Origin: CAVORB01 sp963698495
Lineage (GTDB): Bacteria > Pseudomonadota > Gammaproteobacteria > Chromatiales > Chromatiaceae
Direction of reading: 5' to 3'
NCBI GenBank assembly: GCA_963698495.1
Contig: CAVORB010000001.1
Span: 178,297-242,296 of the forward strand
Length of the DNA: 64,000 bases
The translations under genes and the position numbers were made by a program. Below, in pieces: positions 1-11,126 of the stretch (within the stretch, counting starts at the first letter, position 1; each line of letters begins with the position of its first letter). The notes under the pieces are model-generated. The model was not told the origin of the DNA and searched no databases. It worked only from the letters and a program-made list of their open reading frames with translations.

Positions 1-496
1 GCTCGAACAAGTCGAGCAAATGCCGCAAGTAGGTGGCACCTCCCCGCATGTTCTGTTCGGGGTCCCAGATATCCTGCACGTTGAACCGCTTGGCGGTTGC
101 CGGCATCAGCTGCATGAGTCCGATGGCGCCCGCCGAGGAAACGGCAGAAGGATTGTAGGCGGATTCAGTCCGCACCACCGCGTGCAGCAGTTCCGGATGC
201 AACCCGTGTCGGCGCGCGGTGCGTTCGATTAGCTGCGCATAGTCGGCACGTCGCGCCGAGGATTTACGTGGCGAAGGCGGTGCCCGCCGCCGTCCGATCG
301 CGACGATCTTCTTGCTGTTCTCCGAGATGAGCTTCTTACTCGTCCGTTTCCATTCGAGCCGATACTGCTTTCCCTGTAGCGGCGCATCCGTAAAATAGAT
401 CATGCCCTGGCTATCGACGTACTTATACACGTCGGCGCCCCCAGGGGAGGCGCTTAGCAACAGAAGCACGAAAAATCCAAACTTTGCGCCAGTCAT
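1..496 (-). CDS. Lytic murein transglycosylase (SLT domain), partial at window edge
   Basis: Reading the minus strand from the ATG at 496 gives an open frame of 165 codons that runs off the window start. The N-terminus has a hydrophobic signal peptide (FGFFVLLLLSASPGGA). A DUF4124-like stretch follows (VYKYVDSQGMIYFTDAP, about residues 23-40), and then an SLT transglycosylase core. The core holds the catalytic Glu in RTESAYNPSAVSSAGAIGL and the motif LMQLMPATAKRF. The family cleaves peptidoglycan glycan strands in the periplasm, producing 1,6-anhydromuropeptides. The C-terminus lies outside the window, so total length and any further domain are unknown. Confidence 0.85.
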   Translation of the reverse strand, partial: MTGAKFGFFVLLLLSASPGGADVYKYVDSQGMIYFTDAPLQGKQYRLEWKRTSKKLISENSKKIVAIGRRRAPPSPRKSSARRADYAQLIERTARRHGLHPELLHAVVRTESAYNPSAVSSAGAIGLMQLMPATAKRFNVQDIWDPEQNMRGGATYLRHLLDLFE

Positions 497-751
497 CGCT
501 CGCTTCGGGGCAGACTTTATCTCCAGGCTGGAGCCGCCACATCTGCTCGTATTTGGCGTTGAATCATACCCCGCGCACAGGGAATTACCAAACTGTCAAC
601 CCGATCTTGATCAACAAAAGCCAAAATAAAGCGCGCCGGCGTGTCATCTAAGGCGGATCTCCCGTCATTCATGCCGCCTCGCGAGCGATGCGCAACCCCG
701 CCCGGATACGGGGACCAGACGCCCCGATCCTATAGGAACGCCCGCACGACG

Positions 752-772
752 CCGAGCCTCGAGAAGGCTCGG
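752..772. other. Hairpin in the 300-bp gap between transglycosylase and nudF
   Basis: CCGAGCCT (752-759) and AGGCTCGG (765-772) form a perfect 8-bp stem with a 5-nt loop just downstream of the nudF stop. There is no obvious T-run on the minus strand, so it is a weak terminator candidate at best. I see no gene in the rest of 497-797. Confidence 0.4.
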
Positions 773-797
773 AATACGCATGTCTACGCCATCGCGC

Positions 798-1406
798 TCA
801 AGCACCCCAAACTTGGCGTAGTCGCTCCCGATTCATGGCCAGCCACTGAACCCCGATAATGGTCAACGCTGTATCGATTCCGCCCGTGAATAATTTGCGA
901 ATCGCGGACGCAACATCGACAACAACAACTCGCGTGTCTTCGCCCTCGGCATCCACACCGAATGTACCCCCCGCCGCTGAGGCGTTGACGCAGCCACAGA
1001 ATAGTCGTACCCGCTCGACGGAGATCCCGGGACTGACGTAGTAGCTGCCGATCGTTTCCAAGCGTTGGATTTCGCACCCCGCCTCCTCCATCGCCTCGCG
1101 CCGGGCGACTGACACCGGGTCCTCGCCATCCCTGATCACGCCCCCCACGGGCTCCAAGGTCCATGCACCGTGGCCGGCCTCCAGGGCACCGATACGAAAC
1201 TGTTCCACCAGCACCAGCTCGTCGCGCCGAGGGTCATACAGCAACGCCGCAACTGCATTCAGACCCTCTATTCGTTCGCGGACAAGAACGCGGCTGCAAC
1301 CGCCGGCGAAAAGGCTGTGTCTAATACGATAACGAACAACTTTCAAAAAGCCTTCGAAACAGGCCTTATTCGCGATCACCTCAATTGCATATTTCATCTG
1401 ATTCAT
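798..1406 (-). CDS. nudF: ADP-ribose pyrophosphatase (Nudix hydrolase)
   Basis: A 202-residue protein with a full Nudix box: GGVIRDGEDPVSVARREAME followed by EAGCEI, i.e. the G-x5-E-x7-REx2EExG pattern. Upstream of it is EPVGG, as in NudF-type ADP-sugar pyrophosphatases. The family hydrolyses ADP-ribose and related nucleoside diphosphate sugars to AMP and sugar phosphate, using Mg2+. Length matches E. coli NudF (about 209 aa). A second Met at codon 4 is a possible alternative start. The gene stands alone, and the next gene upstream points the other way. Confidence 0.85.
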   Translation of the reverse strand: MNQMKYAIEVIANKACFEGFLKVVRYRIRHSLFAGGCSRVLVRERIEGLNAVAALLYDPRRDELVLVEQFRIGALEAGHGAWTLEPVGGVIRDGEDPVSVARREAMEEAGCEIQRLETIGSYYVSPGISVERVRLFCGCVNASAAGGTFGVDAEGEDTRVVVVDVASAIRKLFTGGIDTALTIIGVQWLAMNRERLRQVWGA

Positions 1407-1563
1407 TCAGCCAGCTAAAGGGGAAAATTCCGCATTCTCTTACTCAAACAAACGCTTTAATCAATTGCTCGAATTTCCGCGTCTTTGGAAGATTTGGTGT
1501 TGCAATCTCGGGCCAACACAATATAATGCGCCCATCTGCAACAGAGGCCACCGTGAGGTATCT

Positions 1564-2091
1564 ATGAACCGGCGACACTTCCTCGGACTCGCCCTCTCAG
1601 CAGCAGTAACTCCCGCCTTCGCAAAAAAACAAAATAGCCAGCCCCGCATCCTCTCTCTCCGCCATCTTCACACCGACGAGAAGCTCCGGATCGCCTATCG
1701 TGTCGGCGACCGCTATCAACGCGATGCCCTGCAGAAGCTCAGTCATTTTCTCCGCGATTTCCGCTCTGGGGAATCAACCGTCATCGACCCGAAGTTATTC
1801 GACATCCTCTATGACGTGAAGGAGAGAATGGGCCACCCCGACGGTGTATTCGAGGTCTTCAGCGCGTTCCGTTCACCAGGGACCAACGCCATGCTACGGA
1901 AGACCTCTCGCGGTGTTGCCAAAGGCAGCCTGCATGTGTCTGGTCGTGCGGTGGACATCCGTCTCGAGGGAGCCTCCCTGCGAAAGGTTCGTGACTCCGC
2001 CGTGGCCTTACACCGCGGTGGCGTCGGCTACTACCCGAAGTCGAGCTTCGTCCACCTCGACACGGGCAGTGTCAGACGGTGGGGCGCTTGA
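1564..2091 (+). CDS. YcbK-like DUF882 peptidase (M15 family), Tat-type signal
   Basis: A 175-residue protein starting at the ATG at 1564, which puts the signal sequence at the N-terminus. NRRHFLGLALSAAVTPAFA resembles a twin-arginine (Tat) signal. The mature part matches the DUF882/M15 zinc peptidase fold: FSAFRSPGTNAML, then GSLHVSGRAVDIRL (His and Asp metal ligands) and SSFVHLDTG (second His). E. coli YcbK is a Tat-exported relative of D-Ala-D-Ala-type peptidases. Periplasmic cell-wall metabolism is inferred, and the substrate is unknown. The following 150 bp (2092-2240) contain a conspicuously AT-rich patch at 2190-2245 and no gene. Confidence 0.8.
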   Translation: MNRRHFLGLALSAAVTPAFAKKQNSQPRILSLRHLHTDEKLRIAYRVGDRYQRDALQKLSHFLRDFRSGESTVIDPKLFDILYDVKERMGHPDGVFEVFSAFRSPGTNAMLRKTSRGVAKGSLHVSGRAVDIRLEGASLRKVRDSAVALHRGGVGYYPKSSFVHLDTGSVRRWGA

Positions 2092-2240
2092 GCCAGATCG
2101 CCTGAGGGTTTTCTTGCCTCAGACAGTTCCCGCGAGGTGCGTGCCTCGGACAATCCGCATCCCGCTGTTCGAGATTCCTCGATCTACTCAAGTATTTTCT
2201 AGAAATTTTTGGTATCTAATTGTTTTAGAAAAATATTATA

Positions 2241-2762
2241 TCAAGATTCAACGGACATCGATGCCGGCGGAGTCGCTTTCACCGACCCGATCTCCGCTTC
2301 CGGGTGATGCCGGAGCATGGCGCTTCGCACCTCGTCCAAGCGCTGGCGAGGCACGTCCACCATCAACAACAGTTTGCCCTCCGACAAGGCGCGCTGGAAC
2401 GCATCGAGCTGGTGGTTGTGCTCCTGACTGCCAAGCAAAGAAGTGATCAGGGCTCCGAATCCCGCACCTGCAGCCGTCCCGGCGAGCAAGGCGCCACCAC
2501 CGATCACGATGCCCGCGGGAGGGAAAGCCACGGCCAGCAATCCGCCCAAAAACCCCGCAACACCCCCCAGCCCGATACCCCAATCGATGCCATGCGCCAA
2601 CTCGGTGCGCTGCCAAACGCTGGCCTCCGGCAAGTCCTTGAGCTCATGACTCAACCCCGCGATGACGTGCAGATGGCTGACCGGAATCCCCGCCGCCTCG
2701 AGCTCCGCCACGACCGCGCGGCAACTCTCCTCGGTTGGCAGCAACACATGGACTCTCCTCAC
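2241..2762 (-). CDS. DUF1269-like membrane-associated protein
   Basis: A 173-residue protein. The N-terminal part (MRRVHVLLPTEESCRAVVAEL...) looks like the ferredoxin-like half of DUF1269/GSP17M-type proteins. The middle is a glycine-rich hydrophobic hairpin (about residues 60-110, DWGIGLGGVAGFLGGLLAVA then GIVIGGGALLAGTAAGAGFGALI), like a membrane-inserting glycine-zipper region. A second small alpha/beta part with KLLLMVDVPRQRLDEV follows. Family assignment is from memory and the function is unknown. It is separated from the SMC-like gene upstream by 170 bp. Confidence 0.6.
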   Translation of the reverse strand: MRRVHVLLPTEESCRAVVAELEAAGIPVSHLHVIAGLSHELKDLPEASVWQRTELAHGIDWGIGLGGVAGFLGGLLAVAFPPAGIVIGGGALLAGTAAGAGFGALITSLLGSQEHNHQLDAFQRALSEGKLLLMVDVPRQRLDEVRSAMLRHHPEAEIGSVKATPPASMSVES

Positions 2763-2932
2763 TCCCCACCTCCGTATCTGCTGGATTCAGCGGTTTACGC
2801 CGCCCATCCAACCGGGTGACGCGACAAAGAACGGGCACCGTTGGACCCGGTTTAAGAAGCCCCATTTCCTTGTGGACGACGGGTTGCCCAGCTTCCCCGA
2901 TGTTGCCGCCTTCTCCCCTCTCCGGCACTACC

Positions 2933-4819
2933 TCAACTCGCCGAAGCGCGGCCGAACTCAAGAATATCCGGGTGTCCGCCGCAGTTCAGCTCCAACGCAA
3001 TGGGGACGTCTTGCGGGAATCGCTGCGCGACGACCCAGATCTGGACGATGTTGCCGCTCAACTCGGGAAGCAGTCTGAGCGCACTGCGCATCCTGGATCC
3101 GTCGAAAAACGCGAACGGCTCGTCGAGGAAGGTGAACTGCCTACCCTTGACGAAGCGTGCCACCAGCTCCTCGGCCAGCGCGAAGCGCAACGCCAGGAGC
3201 GTCTGGCGCTGCATCCCGCTGGAAACCTCGTCGGCCCCAAGAAAGCCGCGCTTGTCCTCCGAATAGACGCGCACCTGCAGGTCCCCGTCCACCTCGAGAT
3301 GCCCGTAGCGCCCCTCGGTCAATCTCGGCAGGGTCCTGCCGATGCTGGCGTGCAACTGCCGGTTGAATTGAGCCGAAACGCGCTCGGCCGCCCCCTCTAG
3401 CAGCTTGCAGGCAAGTCGGCGTGTATCGAGACCCTCTAGCAACACCTCCTGCTTTTTCTTAAGAATCTCTTTTTCATCACTATTTTTCTTAATTTTTTCT
3501 CTATTCTTCGTTGCTCGATCGAGCGCGTCTTCCAGAACCCGATACTGTCCCCTGAGCTCATCTAGCAACCGACCGAGCCATGCATTCTCGTGCTCCGTGG
3601 CCGCGCGCACCTCCGGCGGAGATGCCTGCAGCGCCAGGATCCGCCGGGCCAGGCGAGCGCGCCGCTCCGCGTCCGGCTTGTCCACCGGGGTAACCCCCTG
3701 CAACGACGCCTCCCCCGGCACGAGCAAATCATCGGCCTTCGCATCCACCCTGCCGCCGGCGGCGGTACCAAGCTCGTCGATGCCGAGCAGCACGTCGGCC
3801 AGGCGGCGTCCCCGCGCCCGCCGCTTACGGTCCTGCAGTCCGAGCGCGAGGCTCCAGATCAGAACCGGGACAAGCAGTATCCCGAGCGCGACAGCCACGT
3901 AGGCCGCCGCCGTTTCCGCTGGCAGACCCAGGATAGCCGCGAATCCCTCCAACGATTCCCGAAGCGTTGAAACCGGCCACAGCCGCGGGTAAAACCGCAG
4001 CAGAAACCAGATTCCCGCGACGCCAAGGACGGCGAGCAGCAGGAGACTCTGGGTCAGGCTCGCCGCGCCCCGCCGAAATCCGTGCATGCGGGTTCGGCGG
4101 CTGGCCTCGCAGTATGCCTCGCTCGCGGCGTTGAGCTGGTCAATGCGTCTCCCGACCTCCTGCTCCCGTTCGTTGGTCTGGGCAACCGACGCCTTGAGTA
4201 TCGTCGGATCGGCGGAGTCAACCTCGAGGAGACGAAGCTCCTCCTCGATCTCGGCGAGGCGTGTCTCGATGTCCCGTAACGATTGCTCGTCCCGCTCCAC
4301 CGCCAGGCGCAGATCCCTGGCGCAGCGCTCGAGGAGCCAGATCCCCGTCAGCCGTTTCACCGTCGGACTGTGCGGATGGGGCGCGGTGATCTCGCGCTGG
4401 GCGAGATAGAAGGTCTCGACGTACTCGTCAAAGCCAAAGCCGAGGAGCCGCCGTAATCGTTCTTTGACCGCTTCCGGTCCGCGGGCCAGCGGCGGATCGG
4501 GCTGATCGACGGAGCTGAGACGCGCCGACTCACTGCCGTCGCGATCCAGCTGTCGCTGAACCTCGTACTCACTCCCGCCGGCTGCGAAGCGCATGGTGAC
4601 GGCGCCGCGTGGGGCGCCCCAACGCAACAGCTTGCGCAACCGGGCCGGGTCCAGGGCATAGGTGCGCCCGAACAACGCGAAGCAGATGATCTCGCCGATC
4701 GCGCTTTTTCCGGTCTCGTTTTCCCCGCTGACCGCGATGATGCCGCGCTCCGGGAGATCGTTCAGGCGCAGCGTCCGGTACTTGAGAAGATTTTCCGCCG
4801 CCAGAGCGCGAATGATCAT
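2933..4819 (-). CDS. SMC/RecF-like AAA ATPase with two central membrane helices
   Basis: A 628-residue protein. I chose the ATG at 4819 because it overlaps the upstream stop (ATGA) and begins directly with an SMC-type N-terminus. Walker A is GENETGKS (residues 32-39). The C-terminal half has an ABC-type signature (EVSSGMQRQTL) and Walker B FLDEPFAFFD. Between them lies a coiled-coil arm (about 160-240), interrupted by two hydrophobic helices at about 254-276 and 304-327. A second coiled coil includes a Lys-rich stretch (KNREKIKKNSDEKEILKKK). The layout resembles YhaN-type ATPases, which are SbcC relatives with membrane segments. An SbcD-like nuclease is not next to it. A membrane-tethered DNA-repair or chromosome role is inference. 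Confidence 0.7.
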   Translation of the reverse strand: MIIRALAAENLLKYRTLRLNDLPERGIIAVSGENETGKSAIGEIICFALFGRTYALDPARLRKLLRWGAPRGAVTMRFAAGGSEYEVQRQLDRDGSESARLSSVDQPDPPLARGPEAVKERLRRLLGFGFDEYVETFYLAQREITAPHPHSPTVKRLTGIWLLERCARDLRLAVERDEQSLRDIETRLAEIEEELRLLEVDSADPTILKASVAQTNEREQEVGRRIDQLNAASEAYCEASRRTRMHGFRRGAASLTQSLLLLAVLGVAGIWFLLRFYPRLWPVSTLRESLEGFAAILGLPAETAAAYVAVALGILLVPVLIWSLALGLQDRKRRARGRRLADVLLGIDELGTAAGGRVDAKADDLLVPGEASLQGVTPVDKPDAERRARLARRILALQASPPEVRAATEHENAWLGRLLDELRGQYRVLEDALDRATKNREKIKKNSDEKEILKKKQEVLLEGLDTRRLACKLLEGAAERVSAQFNRQLHASIGRTLPRLTEGRYGHLEVDGDLQVRVYSEDKRGFLGADEVSSGMQRQTLLALRFALAEELVARFVKGRQFTFLDEPFAFFDGSRMRSALRLLPELSGNIVQIWVVAQRFPQDVPIALELNCGGHPDILEFGRASAS

Positions 4820-5019
4820 TGCCCTTCGCCTCGCTCCAATGCCTGGAGCCGTTCCAACGCCAGCTCCATGGCAGCGCGGAACCGTTGCTCGTCGAAGGCA
4901 GCGCCGGAGTCCCTTGCCCGTTCGAGCTCCTCGCGGCAATAGTCCTCGAACGCGCGTGAGGGGCGGTCGCCATCCTGTTCACTCGATTTTCGACCGAAGG
5001 GGAGCCTGATCATCGACAC
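4816..5019 (-). CDS. Small protein translationally coupled to the SMC-like ATPase
   Basis: A 67-residue, highly charged, mostly helical protein (MSMIRLPFGRKSSEQDGDRP...FRAAMELALERLQALERGEGQ). Its stop overlaps the ATPase start as ATGA (4816-4819), a classic translational-coupling arrangement. I do not recognise a family. Given the coupling it may be a partner or regulator of the ATPase, taking the place where an SbcD-type nuclease gene might sit. It could instead be the remnant of a longer gene. Confidence 0.55.
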   Translation of the reverse strand: MSMIRLPFGRKSSEQDGDRPSRAFEDYCREELERARDSGAAFDEQRFRAAMELALERLQALERGEGQ

Positions 5020-5113
5020 ACCTGCTCACGCACGGACCGACCCACTACCGTTTCCTGCATTGTCCGGATTTTCAGAACGGCCGCCAGGTTCCCCCCAGAC
5101 TCGTCGCATCCCA

Positions 5114-6940
5114 TCATTCCGAAACCCGGAAGTAGCAGGTGAGCTCCGGAACATCGATCTCCCGCGCCGCCAGTCCCACGCTGGCGTTGAGCGGCGGGTC
5201 GCCACGCAGGCGGACCCTCGCCTCCAGCGCGAGCTCCGGGATCAGAACCACCGACTTGCGCTCCTCCTTCGCGACCAGGACCCCCTCTCCGCGCCACTTC
5301 TCCTGGCCACGCAGCCAAACCAGCTTCCAGTGCTGATTCGACAGGCGCTCGGCGCGCCTTACCGCGGCTGCGGCCGCCTCCGCCTCACCGACGCGCCGCG
5401 CCACATCCTCGGCATCGAGTGGCACCGAGCCGGCCAGATGCGCCCGGATCTGCTGATGAACCAGCAGATCGGAGTAGCGGCGGAGCGGGCTGGTCGCGCG
5501 GGTATAGATCGCGAGGCCCAGGCCGAAGTGGGGTGCGGGCTCACCCACGAGGCGCGAAGGCTTGAAACGGCGGCGATACGCGTACATGGCGGCCATGTCC
5601 TCGGGCCGCTCCACCTTGTCCGGCGCCGGCTGCGTGACGTACGGGATGGCGATGCCTTTGTCCTGACAGAATCGGGCCGCCGTCTCCCCGGCCATGAGCA
5701 TGGCATCGGTCACCAGGTTCCGGCTGCGCAGGCGTGGCAGCGGCCGAATGACCACCTCCCCCTCGTTGACCCGCACGCTGACCTCGGGCAGCTCGATGCT
5801 CGCCGCGTCCTGGGCATGACGGCGGGCACGAAAACGCTGGACCATCGATTCGAGGGACGCGAAGGGCTCCTCTCCCATGCGCCCCTCGACCTCCTCGTAG
5901 CTCAACCGCTGCACCCGCACCCAGGTTCGACGGACTTCGATGTCGGACAGCTCGCCGGATTCCGAGCATCGAAAGCCGAACGACAGCGCCGGGGAGATCT
6001 CCCGCAGGCCCAGGCCCAACCGCAGGGTGACCTCCTCGGGCAGCATATTGACGGTGCGCTCCGGCATGTACTGATTGGCGCCGCGGGAACGCGCCTCGCG
6101 GTCCAGCTCGCTGTCCGGCGTGACCAGGGCCGCGACGTCTGCCACGTGCACCCAGAGCCTGTCCCCGTCCAGGCTGACCGCATCGTCGGGGTCCCGGTTG
6201 CCCTCATCGTCAATGGCATAGGCCGAGAGATGGCTCAAGTCCAGACGATCCTCTGCGGGCAGGTCGGGCACGTCCAGATCCGGATCCGATTCCGGAAGAC
6301 CATTGCGCGCCGGGTGAGGGTTGTGATCCGGCGCCCAATGGCCCACCTCGATCAGCGCGCGGTGCGCGTTCTGGGGCGTCTCCTGGTGGCCGAGCGCCTG
6401 CAGGATCCGGCTTCGCTCGGACTGTCCGTGCGCCAGGCGCTCCACCTCGACCAGGCGCTCCGCGTCTTCCGGTGCCGGGCTCGACCGCGCCATGCGCTCG
6501 AGGAACTCCTGCCAAGCGCGCTCCGATTCCGCCTTGGCCTGTCGCTGCGCCCGGTCCGACTCCACCTGCTCCCGCGTGCGGACCTGGATCGCTGCCGGGG
6601 TACCCGAGAAATAGAGCCCTTCCGCCACGACCTTCCAGACCGACCATGCCGTCGCGGGCGAGAACTCGTCGTAAGCGAGCTCGGCCAGCTCCTTGAGGCT
6701 CGTCTCCCCGCCCTCGAGCAGCTCCCAGGCGGCGACCAGCTCGCCCTCCATCGGGCCCAGCTCGCCCAGGCTCTTGATCGGCCCCGGGTGCAGCAGCTCG
6801 ATGTCCTTGGGACGGACCCGCTTGACCTGGCCGCCGTCGAGACCGATCTCGATCTTCTCGCCCAGAGACAACACCCGCGCGGGGTGACTCTTGTAGAGCA
6901 CCAGGCTGTCCACCCGGACGTTGGGTTGATGAATACTCAA
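5114..6940 (-). CDS. RNase II-type exoribonuclease (RNB domain)
   Basis: A 608-residue protein with an N-terminal winged-helix/OB-like part. The RNB catalytic domain starts near AYAIDDEGNRDPDDAVSLD, whose aspartates are the metal ligands of RNase II/R enzymes. Other family landmarks are PERTVNMLPEEVTLRLGLG and ATSPLRRYSDLLVHQQ, and a C-terminal S1-like segment follows. The family degrades single-stranded RNA 3' to 5'. Its length is close to E. coli RNase II (644 aa) and well short of RNase R. It is read divergently from ygfZ across about 170 bp. Confidence 0.85.
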   Translation of the reverse strand: MSIHQPNVRVDSLVLYKSHPARVLSLGEKIEIGLDGGQVKRVRPKDIELLHPGPIKSLGELGPMEGELVAAWELLEGGETSLKELAELAYDEFSPATAWSVWKVVAEGLYFSGTPAAIQVRTREQVESDRAQRQAKAESERAWQEFLERMARSSPAPEDAERLVEVERLAHGQSERSRILQALGHQETPQNAHRALIEVGHWAPDHNPHPARNGLPESDPDLDVPDLPAEDRLDLSHLSAYAIDDEGNRDPDDAVSLDGDRLWVHVADVAALVTPDSELDREARSRGANQYMPERTVNMLPEEVTLRLGLGLREISPALSFGFRCSESGELSDIEVRRTWVRVQRLSYEEVEGRMGEEPFASLESMVQRFRARRHAQDAASIELPEVSVRVNEGEVVIRPLPRLRSRNLVTDAMLMAGETAARFCQDKGIAIPYVTQPAPDKVERPEDMAAMYAYRRRFKPSRLVGEPAPHFGLGLAIYTRATSPLRRYSDLLVHQQIRAHLAGSVPLDAEDVARRVGEAEAAAAAVRRAERLSNQHWKLVWLRGQEKWRGEGVLVAKEERKSVVLIPELALEARVRLRGDPPLNASVGLAAREIDVPELTCYFRVSE

Positions 6941-7110
6941 GGCCTCACTATCTCTCCCTCGGGACGGACCGGCGATGGACGCCGCGCCTCCCGATCACTT
7001 CCGCGGTCCCGAAAGAGGTTGCGGTTTGGGTATGATACCCGGGCCCTTGTCGCCGGCCGTAGCCGATGAACGCGCCGCCCCCAACCGACTTGTGGGAGAA
7101 CCCGATCAAC

Positions 7111-8139
7111 ATGAACCCTCAGTGGAAAACCTTCCTGGAATCCCGATCGGCCAAGATCGACGATCAGGGCAATGTGACCTTCCCCGGCGCCCCCCACAGC
7201 GCCGAATGCGCCCTTTGCGACCTCAGCCGGTTGGCCTTGATCGCCGTCACCGGAGCCGACGCGGAGCACTTCCTCCAGGGGCAGCTCACCAACGACGTGC
7301 GCGAGCTGAGCGCGACCCACACCCAGCTCAGCGCCGCTTGCAGCCCCAAGGGCCGCATACTCACCGCCTTCCGCGCGCTGCGCCTGGACGATACCATCTA
7401 TCTCCAGCTCCCGCGCACCAAGCTCGAGGCGACCTTGCAGCGCCTGCGCATGTTCGTGCTCCGCGCCCAGGTGAGGCTTGAGGTCGCCGATGACCTGGTC
7501 GTGCTCGGCCTCGCCGGCGCCTGCGCCGATGCACTCCTGGCAACTGATTTCGATGCCCTCCCCGCGCTTGAGAACGACGTCGCGCGCCGCGGGACGCTGA
7601 CGGCGATCCGAATGGCCGGAGCGACGCCGCGTTTCCAGGTCGTTGGCCCAACCAAGACGGTCGCTGATCTGTGGGACCGACTCGCCCCAGAGGCGACGGT
7701 CGTAAATCCCGACTACTGGCGATTGCTCGACATCCGCGCCGGAATCCCGAGCGTCTATCCGGAGACCACGGACGCCTTTGTCCCCCAGATGGTCAACCTG
7801 CAGCACATCGACGGGGTCAGCTTCACCAAGGGCTGCTATACAGGTCAGGAGATCGTCGCCCGGATGCAGTACCTCGGCAAGCTGAAACGCCGCATGTACC
7901 GCGCCGAGGTGACCGCGGACACCGCGCCGAGGCCCGGGGATGAGCTGCATTCAGCGACCAGCAGCTCGGAGCAGGCCGCGGGCCGGATCGTCGATGTTTG
8001 CCCCACCGGCGGCGGCCGCTACGAACTGCTCGCCGTAGTGGAGATCGCCGCTGCCGAAGCGGATGACGTGCGCCTCGGCGCGGATGGGCCGCGGCTCTCG
8101 CTCGCGGAGCCCCCTTATGGTTTCGACGCGCGAGCGTGA
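7111..8139 (+). CDS. ygfZ: Folate-binding YgfZ protein (Fe-S cluster maintenance)
   Basis: A 342-residue GcvT-like protein with the YgfZ signature KGCYTGQEIVARMQYLGKLK and an upstream LQGQLTNDV motif. YgfZ/Iba57 proteins use tetrahydrofolate to support assembly or repair of certain Fe-S enzymes, such as the radical-SAM enzyme MiaB. I preferred the start at 7111 (MNPQWKTF) over an in-frame ATG at 7066. The family's N-terminus begins near there and a GGGAG stretch lies upstream, though its spacing is long. The gene is monocistronic and divergent from the RNase II gene. Confidence 0.9.
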   Translation: MNPQWKTFLESRSAKIDDQGNVTFPGAPHSAECALCDLSRLALIAVTGADAEHFLQGQLTNDVRELSATHTQLSAACSPKGRILTAFRALRLDDTIYLQLPRTKLEATLQRLRMFVLRAQVRLEVADDLVVLGLAGACADALLATDFDALPALENDVARRGTLTAIRMAGATPRFQVVGPTKTVADLWDRLAPEATVVNPDYWRLLDIRAGIPSVYPETTDAFVPQMVNLQHIDGVSFTKGCYTGQEIVARMQYLGKLKRRMYRAEVTADTAPRPGDELHSATSSSEQAAGRIVDVCPTGGGRYELLAVVEIAAAEADDVRLGADGPRLSLAEPPYGFDARA

Positions 8140-8361
8140 CTGCCGCAACCGTACCATCATCGTCCGCCACTCGCCGCGCACCAGCGGGATCGGACCGATC
8201 GTAGCGGACGCCACCCGCCGTGCCGCCCGGGAGGCGTCGATTCCGGTCCCTCCGGATCGAGATCCGCGCCATCACGGATGGCAGGCCGTCTTTTTTCCCA
8301 TGTCGAGTTGATGGTCGCTTAACCCGAGCAGGCATCGCTGCGGAGCCGCGGTCGGCCTGCC

Positions 8362-9864
<1,503 letters not shown>

Positions 9865-9880
9865 GAAGCTGCCATCCGCG

Positions 9881-10979
9881 TCACAAGCCGCCCTTCAGGC
9901 TGGCCTCGATGAAGGGGTCCAGATTGCCGTCGAGGACCGACTGGGTGTTTCCGATCTCGACGTTGGTGCGCAGGTCCTTGATGCGCGACTGATCGAGCAC
10001 GTAGGAGCGAATCTGGCTGCCCCAGCCGATATCGGACTTGGTGTCCTCCAAGGCCTGCTGGTCCTCGCGCCGCTTCTGCATCTCCAGCTCGTAGAGCTTG
10101 GCCTTGAGCTGCTTCATGGCCTGGTCCTTGTTCTTGTGCTGGGAGCGGTCGTTCTGGCACTGGGTCACGATATTGGTGGGCAAGTGGGTGATGCGCACCG
10201 CGGACTCGGTGCGGTTCACGTGCTGACCACCCGCGCCGCTGGCACGGTAGACGTCGATCCGCAGATCCGCCGGATTGATCTCGATCTGCACCGAGTCGTC
10301 GACCTCCGGCGAGACGAACACCGCGGCGAAGGAGGTGTGGCGCCGGTTGCCGGAATCGAACGGGGACTTGCGCACCAGGCGGTGCACACCGGTCTCGGTG
10401 CGCAGCCAGCCAAAGGCGTACTCCCCCTGAAAGCTGATGGTGGCTGACTTGATCCCCGCCACTTCACCGGGCGAGACCTCCATCAGCTCGGTCTTGAAGC
10501 CGTGGCGCTCGCCCCAGCGCAGATACATGCGCAGCAGCATCTCCGCCCAGTCCTGGGCCTCGGTGCCCCCTGAGCCGGCCTGGATGTCGAGGAAGGCGTT
10601 CTTGTCGTCCATCTCGCCGGAGAACATGCGGCGAAACTCCAGATCCGCCACCCGTTTCTCGTAACCGGCCAGGTCCGCAACCACCGCGTCTACCGTGCCC
10701 GCATCGCCCTCTTCCACCGCCATGGCCAACAGGTCCGCGGCGTCCGCGAGGCCCGACTCCAGGACATCGATCGTCTCGACCACCAACTCCAGGGCCGCGC
10801 GCTCGCGTCCAAGGGACTGCGCCCGCTCCGGGTCGCCCCAGACATCCGGCTGTTCGAGCTCGCGCAGGACCTCGGTCAGGCGCTCCTTCTTCTCCGGGTA
10901 GTCAAAGATACCCCCTAAGGGACTGGGTGCGTCCCTTGAGGTCGTTGATCTGCGAAACGATCGGATTGATGTCCTGCAT
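9881..10979 (-). CDS. prfB: Peptide chain release factor 2, with programmed +1 frameshift
   Basis: The first 25 codons (MQDINPIVSQINDLKGRTQS to LRGYL) start at the ATG at 10979 and end at an in-frame TGA (10902-10904). The remaining 340 codons are in the +1 frame from 10903. Skipping the T at 10904 gives 365 residues, the same length as E. coli RF2. The GGQ peptidyl-tRNA hydrolysis motif is in GAGGQHVNRTESAVR. RF2 reads UGA and UAA stops. Shortage of RF2 stalls the ribosome at the internal UGA and favours the shift, an autoregulatory loop known for most bacterial prfB genes. lysS follows directly. Confidence 0.97.
10901..10916 (-). promoter_or_regulatory. prfB: prfB programmed frameshift site
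   Basis: On the minus strand the site reads AGGGGG-TAT-CTT-TGA-C. The AGGGGG (10911-10916) acts as an internal Shine-Dalgarno sequence, three bases before the CTT slip codon and the UGA. This matches the canonical RF2 recoding signal base for base. Confidence 0.95.
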
Positions 10980-11126
10980 GGACGCCTCGGTCTCTGAAAA
11001 GCTGATCATGGTAGCGCAAACCGTTGTTCGGGACGAAGAAAGATCCGGCTCGGCGGCCGGGAACATGAGCGTACGAGCGTCGTCTATACTGATGTCACTC
11101 CAAATCGATACGCTCCGACCCCCATC

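Noticed and set aside
7066..7110. Longer ygfZ start at 7066
   Set aside because: The extra 15 residues do not resemble the family N-terminus, and no ribosome-binding site precedes that ATG.
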